From: Oscillospiraceae bacterium
GTDB lineage: Bacteria > Bacillota > Clostridia > Oscillospirales > Oscillospiraceae
Direction: 5' to 3'
NCBI GenBank assembly: GCA_029012465.1
Contig: JAQXMD010000122.1
Location: 1-37,906, forward strand
DNA: 37,906 nt
The notes beneath the pieces are model-generated. The model did not search any database, was not told the origin of the DNA, and saw only the letters and a program-made list of their open reading frames with translations. Shown piece after piece: positions 1-6,152 of the stretch; position 1 is the stretch's first letter, and each line of letters begins with the position of its first letter. A program made the position numbers and the translations under genes.

Positions 1-314
1 GGTGCACCGTCATCCGCTGCCCGTTTCAGGGCGTTGTTGGTGGAGTCGATGGAATCGAAAATGTGGATCTGCTCCTGCCAGGGATGGCTGCCCAGTGCGG
101 TACGAATCTGCTCCCAATCCAGGGACTCCGGCACAGCCACCAGCCGGTAGCCCAGATTTGTGACAGCTTCGATTTCGTAGCCCTTTTCCCGGAGCCGTTT
201 GATCTGCTTCCAGATGGCTGCACGGGTGATGCCCAGCCGCTGGCTCATGGCCTCCCCGGAGACGTATGCTCCCCCGGCGGACTGGAGAAGCTGAAGAACG
301 GATGAATTTGACAT
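1..314 (-). CDS. birA: Bifunctional biotin-protein ligase / biotin operon repressor BirA (N-terminal part, cut by window edge)
   Basis: BirA attaches biotin to carboxylases in the cytoplasm and, in the group with an N-terminal DNA-binding domain, represses biotin genes. Reading the minus strand from the ATG at 314 gives an open frame of about 104 codons to the window edge. Residues about 5-55 form a winged helix-turn-helix (VLQLLQSAGGAYVSGE, then ITRAAIWKQIKRLREKGYEI). The ligase domain follows with IHIFDSIDSTNNALKRAA, the usual start of the biotin-protein ligase catalytic fold (F-x-x-I-D-S-T-N). The rest of the catalytic domain lies outside the window. The HTH marks it as the regulatory class. 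It is transcribed divergently from ylxM. A ribosome-binding GAGGTGAGG lies 7 bases upstream of the ATG. Family assignment is firm; that it represses its own promoter is inferred from the inverted repeat at its start site. Confidence 0.9.
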   Translation of the reverse strand, partial: MSNSSVLQLLQSAGGAYVSGEAMSQRLGITRAAIWKQIKRLREKGYEIEAVTNLGYRLVAVPESLDWEQIRTALGSHPWQEQIHIFDSIDSTNNALKRAADDGA

Positions 315-365
315 TGTAAACCTCACCTCGGTTTACAGTATAGCGTATATGGGCATTGTGTGCAA
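315..365 (-). promoter_or_regulatory. birA promoter with overlapping inverted repeat (candidate BirA operator)
   Basis: On the minus strand there is a good sigma-A promoter: TTGCAC (360-365), a 17-base spacer, and TATACT (337-342). Directly downstream, overlapping the expected transcription start and the ribosome-binding site, is a perfect inverted repeat TGTAAACC-N7-GGTTTACA (315-337). The arms match the half-site I recall for BirA operators (TTGTAAACC / GGTTTACAA), but the usual spacer is 14-16 bases, not 7. Autoregulation is therefore plausible but unproven. Confidence 0.6.
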
Positions 366-396
366 GTTTTTTTGAAAAACTGTAAAGGAATTTTAC

Positions 397-425
397 TTGA
401 CATCCGGGTGTAGATGTAGTAAACT
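397..425 (+). promoter_or_regulatory. Promoter of the ylxM-ffh-rpsP-khpA operon
   Basis: TTGACA at 397-402, a 17-base spacer, and TAAACT at 420-425 make a strong -35 and a fair -10 facing ylxM. A second pair of complementary octamers, TGTAAAGG (381-388) and CCTTTACA (439-446), brackets this promoter. It may be chance or a looping operator. Confidence 0.7.
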
Positions 426-480
426 GTTAAGGCTTTGACCTTTACAGCTGGGGGAGGAGATTCTTCTGGAACTGAGTACA

Positions 481-813
481 TTGAATCGCGCCCTGCTGTT
501 TGACACCTACGGGGAACTGCTGACGGAGAAGCAGAGGCTTTGCTTTGACCTCCGGTACAATCAGGATTACTCCCTCGGTGAGATCGGTGAGCTGGAGGGC
601 ATCAGCCGGCAGGCTGTCCGGGACAATATTGTCCGGTCGGAGGCGCAGCTTCTGGAGTTTGAAGAAAAGGTCGGTGCAGTTCGCCGCCTGCTTCAAATTG
701 AAAAGGCTGGAGAGCTTCTCCGTAAGGCTGCCGAATCGGCGGAGCAGCTTGGCTCCGGCGGCAAAGAAATTTCCCAGCAGATCAGTGAGGCACTGCGCCG
801 GATGGAGGAGTGA
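481..813 (+). CDS. ylxM: YlxM family putative helix-turn-helix protein (UPF0122), SRP-associated
   Basis: YlxM-type proteins are small (about 110 residues), nearly always sit directly before ffh, and are thought to modulate the signal recognition particle. This one fits in size and position. Residues about 16-70 look like a sigma-70 region-4 helix-turn-helix: LTEKQRLCFDLRYNQDYSLG followed by EIGELEGISRQAVRDNI. The C-terminal third is a charged helix. The TTG at 481 is the first standard start, but it is 21 bases from the strong GGGGAGGAG (451-459). An in-frame CTG at 466 is 6 bases from that site and would add MELST, so the true start may be CTG 466. The stop at 813 is 6 bases before the ffh ATG, so the two are surely cotranscribed. 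Identity is confident; the start is not. Confidence 0.85.
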   Translation: MNRALLFDTYGELLTEKQRLCFDLRYNQDYSLGEIGELEGISRQAVRDNIVRSEAQLLEFEEKVGAVRRLLQIEKAGELLRKAAESAEQLGSGGKEISQQISEALRRMEE

Positions 814-819
814 TTTTTC

Positions 820-2226
820 ATGGCATTTGAAGGACTTACCGATAAGCTCTCTGCGGCTTTTAAGAAGCTCCGCAGCAAGGGCCGTCTCACAGAGGCGGAT
901 GTAAAGGAAGCCATGCGTGAAATCCGTCTGGCACTGCTTGAGGCCGACGTAAGCTATAAGGTCGTGAAGGATTTCGTCAAGAAGGTTACGGAGCGTGCCA
1001 TTGGCAGCGACGTGCTGGAAAGCCTGACCCCTGCACAGATGATCGTCAAGATTGTCAATGAAGAACTGGTTGCCCTGATGGGCAGCGAAAATGCAAAGAT
1101 TCAGATTTCCTCCAAGCCCCCCACAGTGGTGATGCTGGTTGGCCTTCAGGGCGCCGGTAAAACCACCAACGGCGCCAAGCTGGCGGGGCTTATGAAAAAG
1201 GACGGCAAGAACCCTCTGCTGGTGGCCTGTGACGTTTACCGTCCCGCAGCCATCAAACAGCTGGAGGTGGTGGGCGGACAGCTGGGCATTCCCGTATTCC
1301 AGATGGGTACGGCAAATCCCGTGGATATTGCCAAGGCCGCTGTTGAGCATGCCAAGCGTCAGGGCAACGACATGGTGTTCCTGGATACCGCAGGCCGTCT
1401 GCATATTGATGAAACCCTCATGGAGGAGCTTTCCGCCATTAAGGAGGCTGTCAATCCCACAGAGATTCTGCTGGTGGTGGACGCCATGACCGGTCAGGAT
1501 GCTGTCAATGCGGCAACTGCATTTAACAATCAGCTGGACATTGACGGCGTCATGCTCACCAAGCTGGACGGCGATGCCCGTGGCGGCGCAGCTCTCTCGG
1601 TTAAGGCTGTCACCGGCAAGCCCATCAAGTTCGTGGGCAACGGGGAAAAGCTGGACAACATTGAGCCCTTCCATCCCTCCCGAATGGCCTCGAGAATCCT
1701 CGGCATGGGCGATGTGCTGACCCTGATCGAAAAGGCCGAGCAGGCCATGGATCAGAAGAAGGCCGAAGAGCTGGAGAAAAAGCTTCGCAGCAGCAAGTTT
1801 ACCCTCCAGGATTTCTACGACCAGATGGTGCAGATCAAGAGCATGGGGTCTCTGACCGATATTCTGGGGATGATGCCTGGTGTCAACGCCGGTGCCCTGA
1901 AGAATATTCAGGTGGACGAAAAGGCCATGGCCCATATGGAGGCCATCATCCTGTCCATGACTCCCTACGAACGGGAAAACCCCGGCTGCATCAACCACAG
2001 CCGGAAGCAGCGTATCTCTGCCGGCGCCGGCGTCAAGGTGCAGGAGATCAATCAGCTCCTGAAATCCTTTGAGGAGATGCAGAAGATGATGAAGCAGCTC
2101 TCCGGCATGGGCAATAATAAGACAATGCAGCGGATGGCCAGACAGGGCGGTCTGGACCTTTCCAGCCTTGGCGGTATGGGCGGCAAGGGCAAAGGCAAGG
2201 GCAAACGCCGGGGCTTCTTCCGCTAA
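820..2226 (+). CDS. ffh: Signal recognition particle GTPase Ffh (SRP54)
   Basis: Ffh binds 4.5S/6S-type SRP RNA and hydrophobic signal sequences on ribosome-nascent chains, and docks with FtsY at the membrane in a GTP-dependent cycle. The 468-residue protein has the family layout: N-terminal four-helix bundle (about 1-90), a GTPase G domain with P-loop GLQGAGKTT (108-116), DTAGR (189-193), TKLDGDARGG (247-256), and a methionine-rich M domain (about 330-435) with many MM and KMM clusters and the RNA-binding stretch SRKQRISAGAG. The last 20 residues are a Gly/Lys-rich basic tail, common in clostridial Ffh. A GGAGGAG at the end of ylxM serves as ribosome-binding site. ftsY, the usual partner, is not in the window. 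Nothing looks broken. Confidence 0.97.
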   Translation: MAFEGLTDKLSAAFKKLRSKGRLTEADVKEAMREIRLALLEADVSYKVVKDFVKKVTERAIGSDVLESLTPAQMIVKIVNEELVALMGSENAKIQISSKPPTVVMLVGLQGAGKTTNGAKLAGLMKKDGKNPLLVACDVYRPAAIKQLEVVGGQLGIPVFQMGTANPVDIAKAAVEHAKRQGNDMVFLDTAGRLHIDETLMEELSAIKEAVNPTEILLVVDAMTGQDAVNAATAFNNQLDIDGVMLTKLDGDARGGAALSVKAVTGKPIKFVGNGEKLDNIEPFHPSRMASRILGMGDVLTLIEKAEQAMDQKKAEELEKKLRSSKFTLQDFYDQMVQIKSMGSLTDILGMMPGVNAGALKNIQVDEKAMAHMEAIILSMTPYERENPGCINHSRKQRISAGAGVKVQEINQLLKSFEEMQKMMKQLSGMGNNKTMQRMARQGGLDLSSLGGMGGKGKGKGKRRGFFR

Positions 2227-2296
2227 ACTGGTTCGTAACAAGCGTATTGCTTTACGATAGATTTTGAGTGAAATCGTTTATGGAGGTGAAATACCC

Positions 2297-2536
2297 ATGG
2301 TTAAAATCAGACTGCGCAGAATGGGTGCCAAGAAGGCTCCTTTCTACAGAATCGTTGTTGCTGACTCCCGCAGCCCCCGTGATGGCCGCTGCATCGAGGA
2401 GATCGGTACCTACAACCCCCTGACTGATCCCGCTACCGTTACCGTAGACGTGGAGAAGGCAAAGCAGTGGATCAAGAACGGTGCTCAGCCTACCGACACT
2501 GTGCGTGCGCTCCTCAAGAAGAACGGCGTACTCTAA
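2297..2536 (+). CDS. rpsP: 30S ribosomal protein S16
   Basis: S16 is a primary binding protein of the 16S rRNA 5' domain, needed for 30S assembly. The 79-residue product starts [20 protein letters not shown], the S16 signature, and continues with [14 protein letters not shown], another conserved block. A longer frame opens at 2264, but the ATG at 2297 is 8 bases after GGAGGTG (2282-2288) and gives the canonical N-terminus, so it is used here. It lies 70 bases after ffh with no terminator between, matching the conserved ffh-rpsP-khpA order. Codon use is that of a highly expressed gene. Confidence 0.97.
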   Translation: MVKIRLRRMGAKKAPFYRIVVADSRSPRDGRCIEEIGTYNPLTDPATVTVDVEKAKQWIKNGAQPTDTVRALLKKNGVL

Positions 2537-2551
2537 TTCGGAGGAATGAAC

Positions 2552-2779
2552 ATGAAAGAGCTCCTGCTTTATATGGCACAGAACCTGGTTGACCATCCCG
2601 ATGCAGTCACCGTGACTGAGATCGAGGGTGAGGAGACGACCCTGGAGCTTCGTGTTGCGCCGGAGGATATGGGCAAGGTCATCGGCCGTCAGGGCCGCAT
2701 TGCCAAGGAGATCCGCACCATCATGAAATCGGTGGCGCAGCGCAGAGGCCAGCACGTCAATGTTGAAATCATTGGCTGA
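2552..2779 (+). CDS. khpA: KH-domain RNA-binding protein KhpA (YlqC family)
   Basis: KhpA is a small single-KH-domain RNA chaperone; in streptococci and other Firmicutes it pairs with KhpB/Jag and affects cell size and sRNA levels. The 75-residue product has the full KH fold with the GxxG loop in MGKVIGRQGRIAKEIRTIM. Two ATGs are in frame. The first (2546) abuts the GGAGGA (2540-2545) and is too close, while the second (2552) is 6 bases away and gives the usual MKELL start. It follows rpsP by 15 bases and ends the operon at a strong terminator. In Bacillus the operon goes on to rimM, trmD and rplS; these are absent here. Confidence 0.92.
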   Translation: MKELLLYMAQNLVDHPDAVTVTEIEGEETTLELRVAPEDMGKVIGRQGRIAKEIRTIMKSVAQRRGQHVNVEIIG

Positions 2780-2786
2780 CAAACAG

Positions 2787-2826
2787 AACACGCGGTAGGG
2801 ACTTTGGTTCTATCGCGTGTTTTTTT
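2787..2826 (+). terminator. Rho-independent terminator of the ylxM-khpA operon
   Basis: Stem AACACGCGGTAG pairs with CTATCGCGTGTT (one G-U pair) around an 11-base loop and is followed by TTTTTT. It begins 8 bases after the khpA stop. Confidence 0.93.
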
Positions 2827-2850
2827 GACTTGCAATGGAAAAATATTCCC

Positions 2851-2878
2851 TTGATTTTTTGAGATAGGGGAGTATAAT
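2851..2878 (+). promoter_or_regulatory. Promoter of folT and its riboswitch leader
   Basis: TTGATT (2851-2856), a 16-base spacer and a perfect TATAAT (2873-2878). It lies about 50 bases upstream of the riboswitch, so the aptamer is in the transcript. Confidence 0.75.
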
Positions 2879-2927
2879 AATTTCAGGCATCAACGCACAA
2901 TAACGCGGTGCTGCCTTAATCAAACAT

Positions 2928-3031
2928 GGCAGAGTAGATTGCTGTGGGTTACGTGCCCGAAGGACGGGGAGTTGTCTTCGGGACGAAAAAAGGAAAAGCC
3001 TTTTGCCGTACAGCATTCGCATCCCGCTGTC
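2928..3031 (+). promoter_or_regulatory. Tetrahydrofolate (THF) riboswitch
   Basis: The region matches the THF (folT-type) aptamer. It opens GGCAGAGTAGATTGCTGT and closes ACAGCATTCGCATCC then CGCTGTC. P1 pairs GGCAG with CTGTC, and P2 pairs GCTGT with ACAGC. The conserved AGAGTAG after P1 and GCATCC before the 3' strand of P1 are present. The internal arm has a CCCGAAG/CTTCGGG stem with GGGGAGTTGTC in the loop followed by ACGAA, as in the Streptococcus mutans folT aptamer. A further AAAAGG/CCTTTT hairpin follows. The gene downstream is a folate ECF transporter subunit, the classic target. Right after the aptamer, CACATA/TATGTG with GGAG/CTCC (3031-3058) forms another hairpin but has no U-run, so control may be at translation. 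Confidence 0.9.
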
Positions 3032-3061
3032 ACATATCGGAGATGCTCCCCTATGTGGCGG

Positions 3062-3223
3062 AGGAATCTCTGAATTTGTGCGTCTGCGGATCCTGTCGGA
3101 TTTTTTTCGCCAGAAATCTGTTTGTAAAACCTCGAAATACATCCAGTATTCCATCGGCTTTACACCTTTTTCTGACGAAAACTCTCTCGCCAGGCTTCCT
3201 TGACGATAAAATCAGAGCTTCCT
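3062..3223 (+). repeat. 162-bp interspersed repeat, copy A (MITE-like), in the folT leader
   Basis: First of three related 162-bp elements in the window (others at 22388-22548 and 27812-27973). The ends are imperfect inverted repeats: AGGAATCTCTGAAT at the left, AATCAGAGCTTCCT at the right (12 of 14 positions complementary). The centre has a hairpin with AATAC/GTATT at the tip and GTAAAACC against GGCTTTAC at the base. Copy A is about 80% identical to copy C by hand alignment. It lies between the THF riboswitch and the folT ribosome-binding site, in the same direction as the gene. It holds no open frame of note. No target-site duplication is evident. Confidence 0.85.
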
Positions 3224-3251
3224 GAATCATGCCATATAGAGGAGGTTTTTT

Positions 3252-4034
3252 ATGGAAAATTCAATGTTATCCCCAAGCTATTGGCGGACAGCGGCCATGG
3301 AGGTCAAAAATCTCCGGCGTCTGATGTTCGCGGCGCTGATTTCGGCCCTGAGCATTGTCATCGGCGGATTCTATGTGGCCGTTGGAGAGAACCTGCGGGT
3401 ATACTTCACGTTCTTTCTGACTGCCACAGGCTGCGCTGTCTATGGCCCGGTGCTGGGGATTATGGCGGCGGCGGTGACGGACACCCTGAACTATCTGCTG
3501 TTCCCCTCCGGCCCCTATTTCCCCGGGTACATGCTTAGTGAAATGGTTGCCGCACTGATTTACAGCCTGTTTTTGTACAGAAAGCGCATCACCGTGCTCA
3601 GGCTGTTCGGCGCAAAGCTGCTGGTGAATTATCTGGTCAACGTGGCCATGGGCAGTCTCTGGAGCCAGATGCTCTTCGGGAAGGGATATCTTTACTATCT
3701 GGTAAAGAGCCTGATAAAGAATTCCCTGCTGCTTCCTGTAGAGGTCATTATCATGGCGGCGGTGTTCGCGGCATTGATCCCCATTTTCGCCCGGGTGGGC
3801 ATGCTGCCCCAGCATAATGGAAAGGAGCTGCGACGGCTCAGCGTTTCTGCCAGCGCACCGCTGGTGCTGGGGCTTGACTGCCTGTTCGGCGGAGCATGCA
3901 GCCTGTATTATCGCTCCACGCTGGAGTCCGGCGGAGACGCTTTCCTGATTCTTGCGGCGGTGCTGGGAGCCATTGGCCTTGGCATGATCGTCTTTGGCTG
4001 GCTTCGCAATCGAAAAATGGATCGAAAAGGATAA
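3252..4034 (+). CDS. folT: Folate ECF transporter S component (FolT family)
   Basis: FolT is the membrane substrate-binding subunit that teams with the shared ECF module (EcfA, EcfA', EcfT; not in this window) to import folates. Residues about 20-186 form the six-helix S-component core, with the family's GSLWSQMLFGKGYLYYLVKS region and the helix VKSLIKNSLLLPVEVII near its end. The THF riboswitch directly upstream supports folate as substrate. At 260 residues it is longer than the usual 170-190: a C-terminal extension (about 187-260) adds two hydrophobic stretches (about 203-217 and 230-250) and a basic tail. The ATG at 3252 is 6 bases after AGGAGG (3240-3245). Transcription appears to end in the hairpin region at 4046 onward. 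Confidence 0.88.
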   Translation: MENSMLSPSYWRTAAMEVKNLRRLMFAALISALSIVIGGFYVAVGENLRVYFTFFLTATGCAVYGPVLGIMAAAVTDTLNYLLFPSGPYFPGYMLSEMVAALIYSLFLYRKRITVLRLFGAKLLVNYLVNVAMGSLWSQMLFGKGYLYYLVKSLIKNSLLLPVEVIIMAAVFAALIPIFARVGMLPQHNGKELRRLSVSASAPLVLGLDCLFGGACSLYYRSTLESGGDAFLILAAVLGAIGLGMIVFGWLRNRKMDRKG

Positions 4035-4045
4035 GAACTCCAATT

Positions 4046-4228
4046 GGGGCTGTTGCAAAAAGCAACAGCCCCAGTGAAATTCGGCCTTTGGCCGAGCGAA
4101 ATACGCTCGCGGCGTGTGAAATTCGGCTTGAAGCCGGGTGAAATCGCCCCTGCTGGGGCGGTTTATGTGTCCCTGCGGGACGGATGAAACGCTTTTGGGT
4201 GCGTTGCAATGTATTTTGCAACGCACCC
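4046..4228 (+). repeat. Array of closely packed hairpins separated by GTGAAAT-like linkers (non-coding)
   Basis: Between folT and the next promoter lie at least six consecutive stem-loops. The first is GGGGCTGTTGC/GCAACAGCCCC (4046-4072, 11 bp). Next come TCGGCC/GGCCGA (4081-4095), a GCG-AAATA-CGC stem (4096-4107), CGGCTT/AAGCCG (4124-4136), CGCCCC/GGGGCG (4145-4160) and GTCCC/GGGAC (4168-4180). The last is GGGTGCGTTGC/GCAACGCACCC (4197-4228, 11 bp). Linkers repeat the theme GTGAAAT (4074-4080, 4116-4122, 4138-4144), with GCGAAAT and ATGAAAC variants. The first hairpin could terminate folT but lacks a U-run; the last is followed by CTTTTT after four bases. The last 40 bases to the next promoter are AT-rich and otherwise empty. 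Confidence 0.8.
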
Positions 4229-4367
4229 ATGCTTTTTGTTGAAATTCAGCAGAAAATGAAAAATAATGTGTGAAATGTGTGGAGTTTATTGTCGATTTCT
4301 GATATAATACTTTGGCCGTTGTATCATGACGACGGCATTTCTTATGGATATCTTAAAGAGGCCTTAA

Positions 4368-4396
4368 TTGCAGCAGGGATGAGCCGCTGGTATAAT
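4368..4396 (+). promoter_or_regulatory. Promoter of the flippase-pssA-psd-PAP2 cluster
   Basis: TTGCAG (4368-4373), a 17-base spacer and a perfect TATAAT (4391-4396). A second TATAAT at 4303-4308 has no convincing -35. The position of this promoter argues that the downstream protein starts after about 4403, at TTG 4430. Confidence 0.65.
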
Positions 4397-4429
4397 GGTG
4401 TCAGCTCCATGAAAGAAGGTGCGTGTCCA

Positions 4430-5470
4430 TTGGGCAGCAAAAAGAAATGGATTCTGAATACCGTGTTTTTGCTGGTGATCCTGGGCCTGACCTGCTTTGG
4501 GATGCTTCATGGCGAAAGCCCCCGGGAGCTTTTGCATCTGCTGGATGGGGCAAACGGTTGGTACTGGCTGACAGGACTTTGTCTTGTGGTGGCATTTATC
4601 TGCTGTGAGTCGCTGATTTTGCGAATCCTGCTGGATTATGTGGGGGAACGCGTCCGAAGGGGACATTGCCTTCTGTATTCCTTCATTGGATTCTTTTTCA
4701 GCAGCGTCACCCCCTCAGCAGGAGGCGGTCAGCCTGCGCAGGTGTACTTCATGCACAAAGACGGACTGGACCCGGGGATTACGGCGCCGGTTCTGGTGGT
4801 TGTGACGATTTTCTATAAGCTGGTGCTGGTATTGTTCGGGATTCTGGTGCTGATCCTGAAGCCTGTGGAAATCATGAACGCACCAGAGGCAGCCCGTATC
4901 TGGTGCTTTGCGGGATGGCTGCTGAATGTCGGCGCGGTTTTTGTGTTTTGCCTGCTGATCTTCCGGGCCTCTGGGGTGGAACGGGCTGTCAAGTGGCTGC
5001 TTGGGCCATTGGGGCGGTTTGTGAAGCGGGAGCGGCTGGTCAGATGGGAAACACGGCTGGAAAAGTCCATGCAAAAATATCGGGAAGTGACCGACTGTAT
5101 GCAGAAAAACCTCGGCTTGTTCGCTGCTGTCGCGGCAATCAGCATCATCCAGCGCAGCCTTATGTTTGCGATTCCATGGCTGGTGCTGCGCTCCTTCGGT
5201 ATTGCCGGGGGGACACTGCCGGGAATTGTCATCATGCAGGCGATGGTTTCTCTGGGCACGGATCTTCTGCCGCTGCCCGGCGGCACAGGCGCCAATGAGG
5301 CGCTGTTCCTGCTGCTTTTTGAAGGCCTTTGCGGAGAAACAATGGTTTTGCCCGTACTGTTGGCAAGCCGGGGAATCAGTTATTATGGACAGCTTCTCGT
5401 CAGCGGTTTGATATCGCTGTATGGGGCAGCTGTGATTGGGAAGAGGAGAAAACATGATCGGATTTTATGA
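4430..5470 (+). CDS. Flippase-like / lysylphosphatidylglycerol synthase transmembrane-domain protein (UPF0104 family)
   Basis: The protein is a polytopic membrane protein of the family that includes the flippase half of MprF, AglD and YbhN; members are thought to move lipids or lipid-linked sugars across the membrane. Two signature blocks are visible: SVTPSAGGGQPAQVYFM, and LPLPGGTGANEALFLLLF near the C-terminus (the PGGxGxxE motif). About eight hydrophobic segments are recognisable. There is no lysyltransferase domain, so it is not a full MprF. The frame is open from 4277 (397 codons), but a promoter at 4368-4396 and an AAGAAGG (4413-4419) ten bases before TTG 4430 favour a 346-residue product; ATG 4409 is the alternative. 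It overlaps pssA by 17 bases, suggesting a joint role in phospholipid homeostasis, which is inference. Confidence 0.8.
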   Translation: MGSKKKWILNTVFLLVILGLTCFGMLHGESPRELLHLLDGANGWYWLTGLCLVVAFICCESLILRILLDYVGERVRRGHCLLYSFIGFFFSSVTPSAGGGQPAQVYFMHKDGLDPGITAPVLVVVTIFYKLVLVLFGILVLILKPVEIMNAPEAARIWCFAGWLLNVGAVFVFCLLIFRASGVERAVKWLLGPLGRFVKRERLVRWETRLEKSMQKYREVTDCMQKNLGLFAAVAAISIIQRSLMFAIPWLVLRSFGIAGGTLPGIVIMQAMVSLGTDLLPLPGGTGANEALFLLLFEGLCGETMVLPVLLASRGISYYGQLLVSGLISLYGAAVIGKRRKHDRIL

Positions 5471-6152
5471 TTACACAGTGGTATTGACCTTTATGAGCCT
5501 TGTGTCCTCGGTGATCGGCATGACCCAGGCGATGCTGGGGCATTTTCGGATGGCGATTATTTTCCTGGCCATTTCCGGACTGTTGGATACCTTCGACGGA
5601 AAGGTGGCCCGGACAAAGAAGAACCGGACAGATGACCAGAAGCTCTATGGAATTCAGTTGGATTCGCTGGTGGACGTGGTCTGCTTCGGGGTCTTTCCCA
5701 TTATGATCTGCTATCTCATGGGCATGGGCCGCGGGTATGATATGGCGATTCTGTGTCTGTACGGCATCTGCGGTGTCATCCGTCTTTCCTACTTCAATGT
5801 GCTGGAGACCAATCGGCAGATGAACCCTGAGGCCGAAGAAAAGGTCTATCATGGGCTTCCCATTACATCCATCGCGGTGATTCTGCCGCTGGTGTTTCTG
5901 TTTAACTTTGTGGTGTCTCCTGAGGTATTCGCGTGGATTCTCCGTGTGGCGATTCTGGTAACGGGCATTCTGTTTGTGGTGAACTTCCGGCTCCGGAAGC
6001 CGAAGAACTGGCAGATCGCTGTGTTGATCGTTGTGGTGGGCTGTGCCGCTGTGGCAACCCTGCTGTTCTCCAAATATAAGGTGCCGATGAAGCATATGCC
6101 CGAGGAACCGTTGGTGGACACCGACATGATCTCCTGTGAGGAGCTGGGATGA
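5454..6152 (+). CDS. pssA: CDP-diacylglycerol--serine O-phosphatidyltransferase
   Basis: PssA exchanges CMP of CDP-diacylglycerol for L-serine to give phosphatidylserine, in the membrane. The 232-residue protein has the CDP-alcohol phosphotransferase motif: D48-G49-x2-A52-R53 ... G66-x3-D70-x3-D74. The gap between AR and G is 12 residues instead of the usual 8, a small insertion (TKKNRTDDQKLY) that I believe is typical of the clostridial group. Six or more transmembrane helices follow. The ATG at 5454 is used because AAGAGGAG (5441-5448) precedes it. The frame overlaps the flippase-like gene, and its TGA overlaps the psd ATG (ATGA), so translation is probably coupled. The pssA-psd pairing makes the serine assignment strong. 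Confidence 0.92.
   Translation: MIGFYDYTVVLTFMSLVSSVIGMTQAMLGHFRMAIIFLAISGLLDTFDGKVARTKKNRTDDQKLYGIQLDSLVDVVCFGVFPIMICYLMGMGRGYDMAILCLYGICGVIRLSYFNVLETNRQMNPEAEEKVYHGLPITSIAVILPLVFLFNFVVSPEVFAWILRVAILVTGILFVVNFRLRKPKNWQIAVLIVVVGCAAVATLLFSKYKVPMKHMPEEPLVDTDMISCEELG

Noticed and set aside
442..2241. 599-codon open frame opposite ffh on the minus strand
   Set aside because: It mirrors the codon pattern of ffh, has no recognisable domain and no ribosome-binding site; ffh is certain.
2810..3154. Small frames across the THF riboswitch and repeat copy A
   Set aside because: They overlap structured RNA and lack ribosome-binding sites.
4046..4072. Simple terminator of folT
   Set aside because: The stem is strong, but the 3' side reads AGTGAAAT with no U-run, so I describe it as part of the hairpin array instead.
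3267..4226. 319-codon minus frame covering folT and the hairpin array
   Set aside because: No family resemblance and it crosses several strong hairpins; folT on the plus strand is supported by riboswitch, ribosome-binding site and membrane pattern.
4046..4228. CRISPR array
   Set aside because: The repeated linker is only about 7 bases and the units are hairpins of different sequence and length, not constant repeats with constant-length spacers; no cas genes nearby.
4303..4308. Second TATAAT as the promoter of the flippase-like gene
   Set aside because: No -35 at 16-18 bases; the TTGCAG-N17-TATAAT at 4368-4396 is better.
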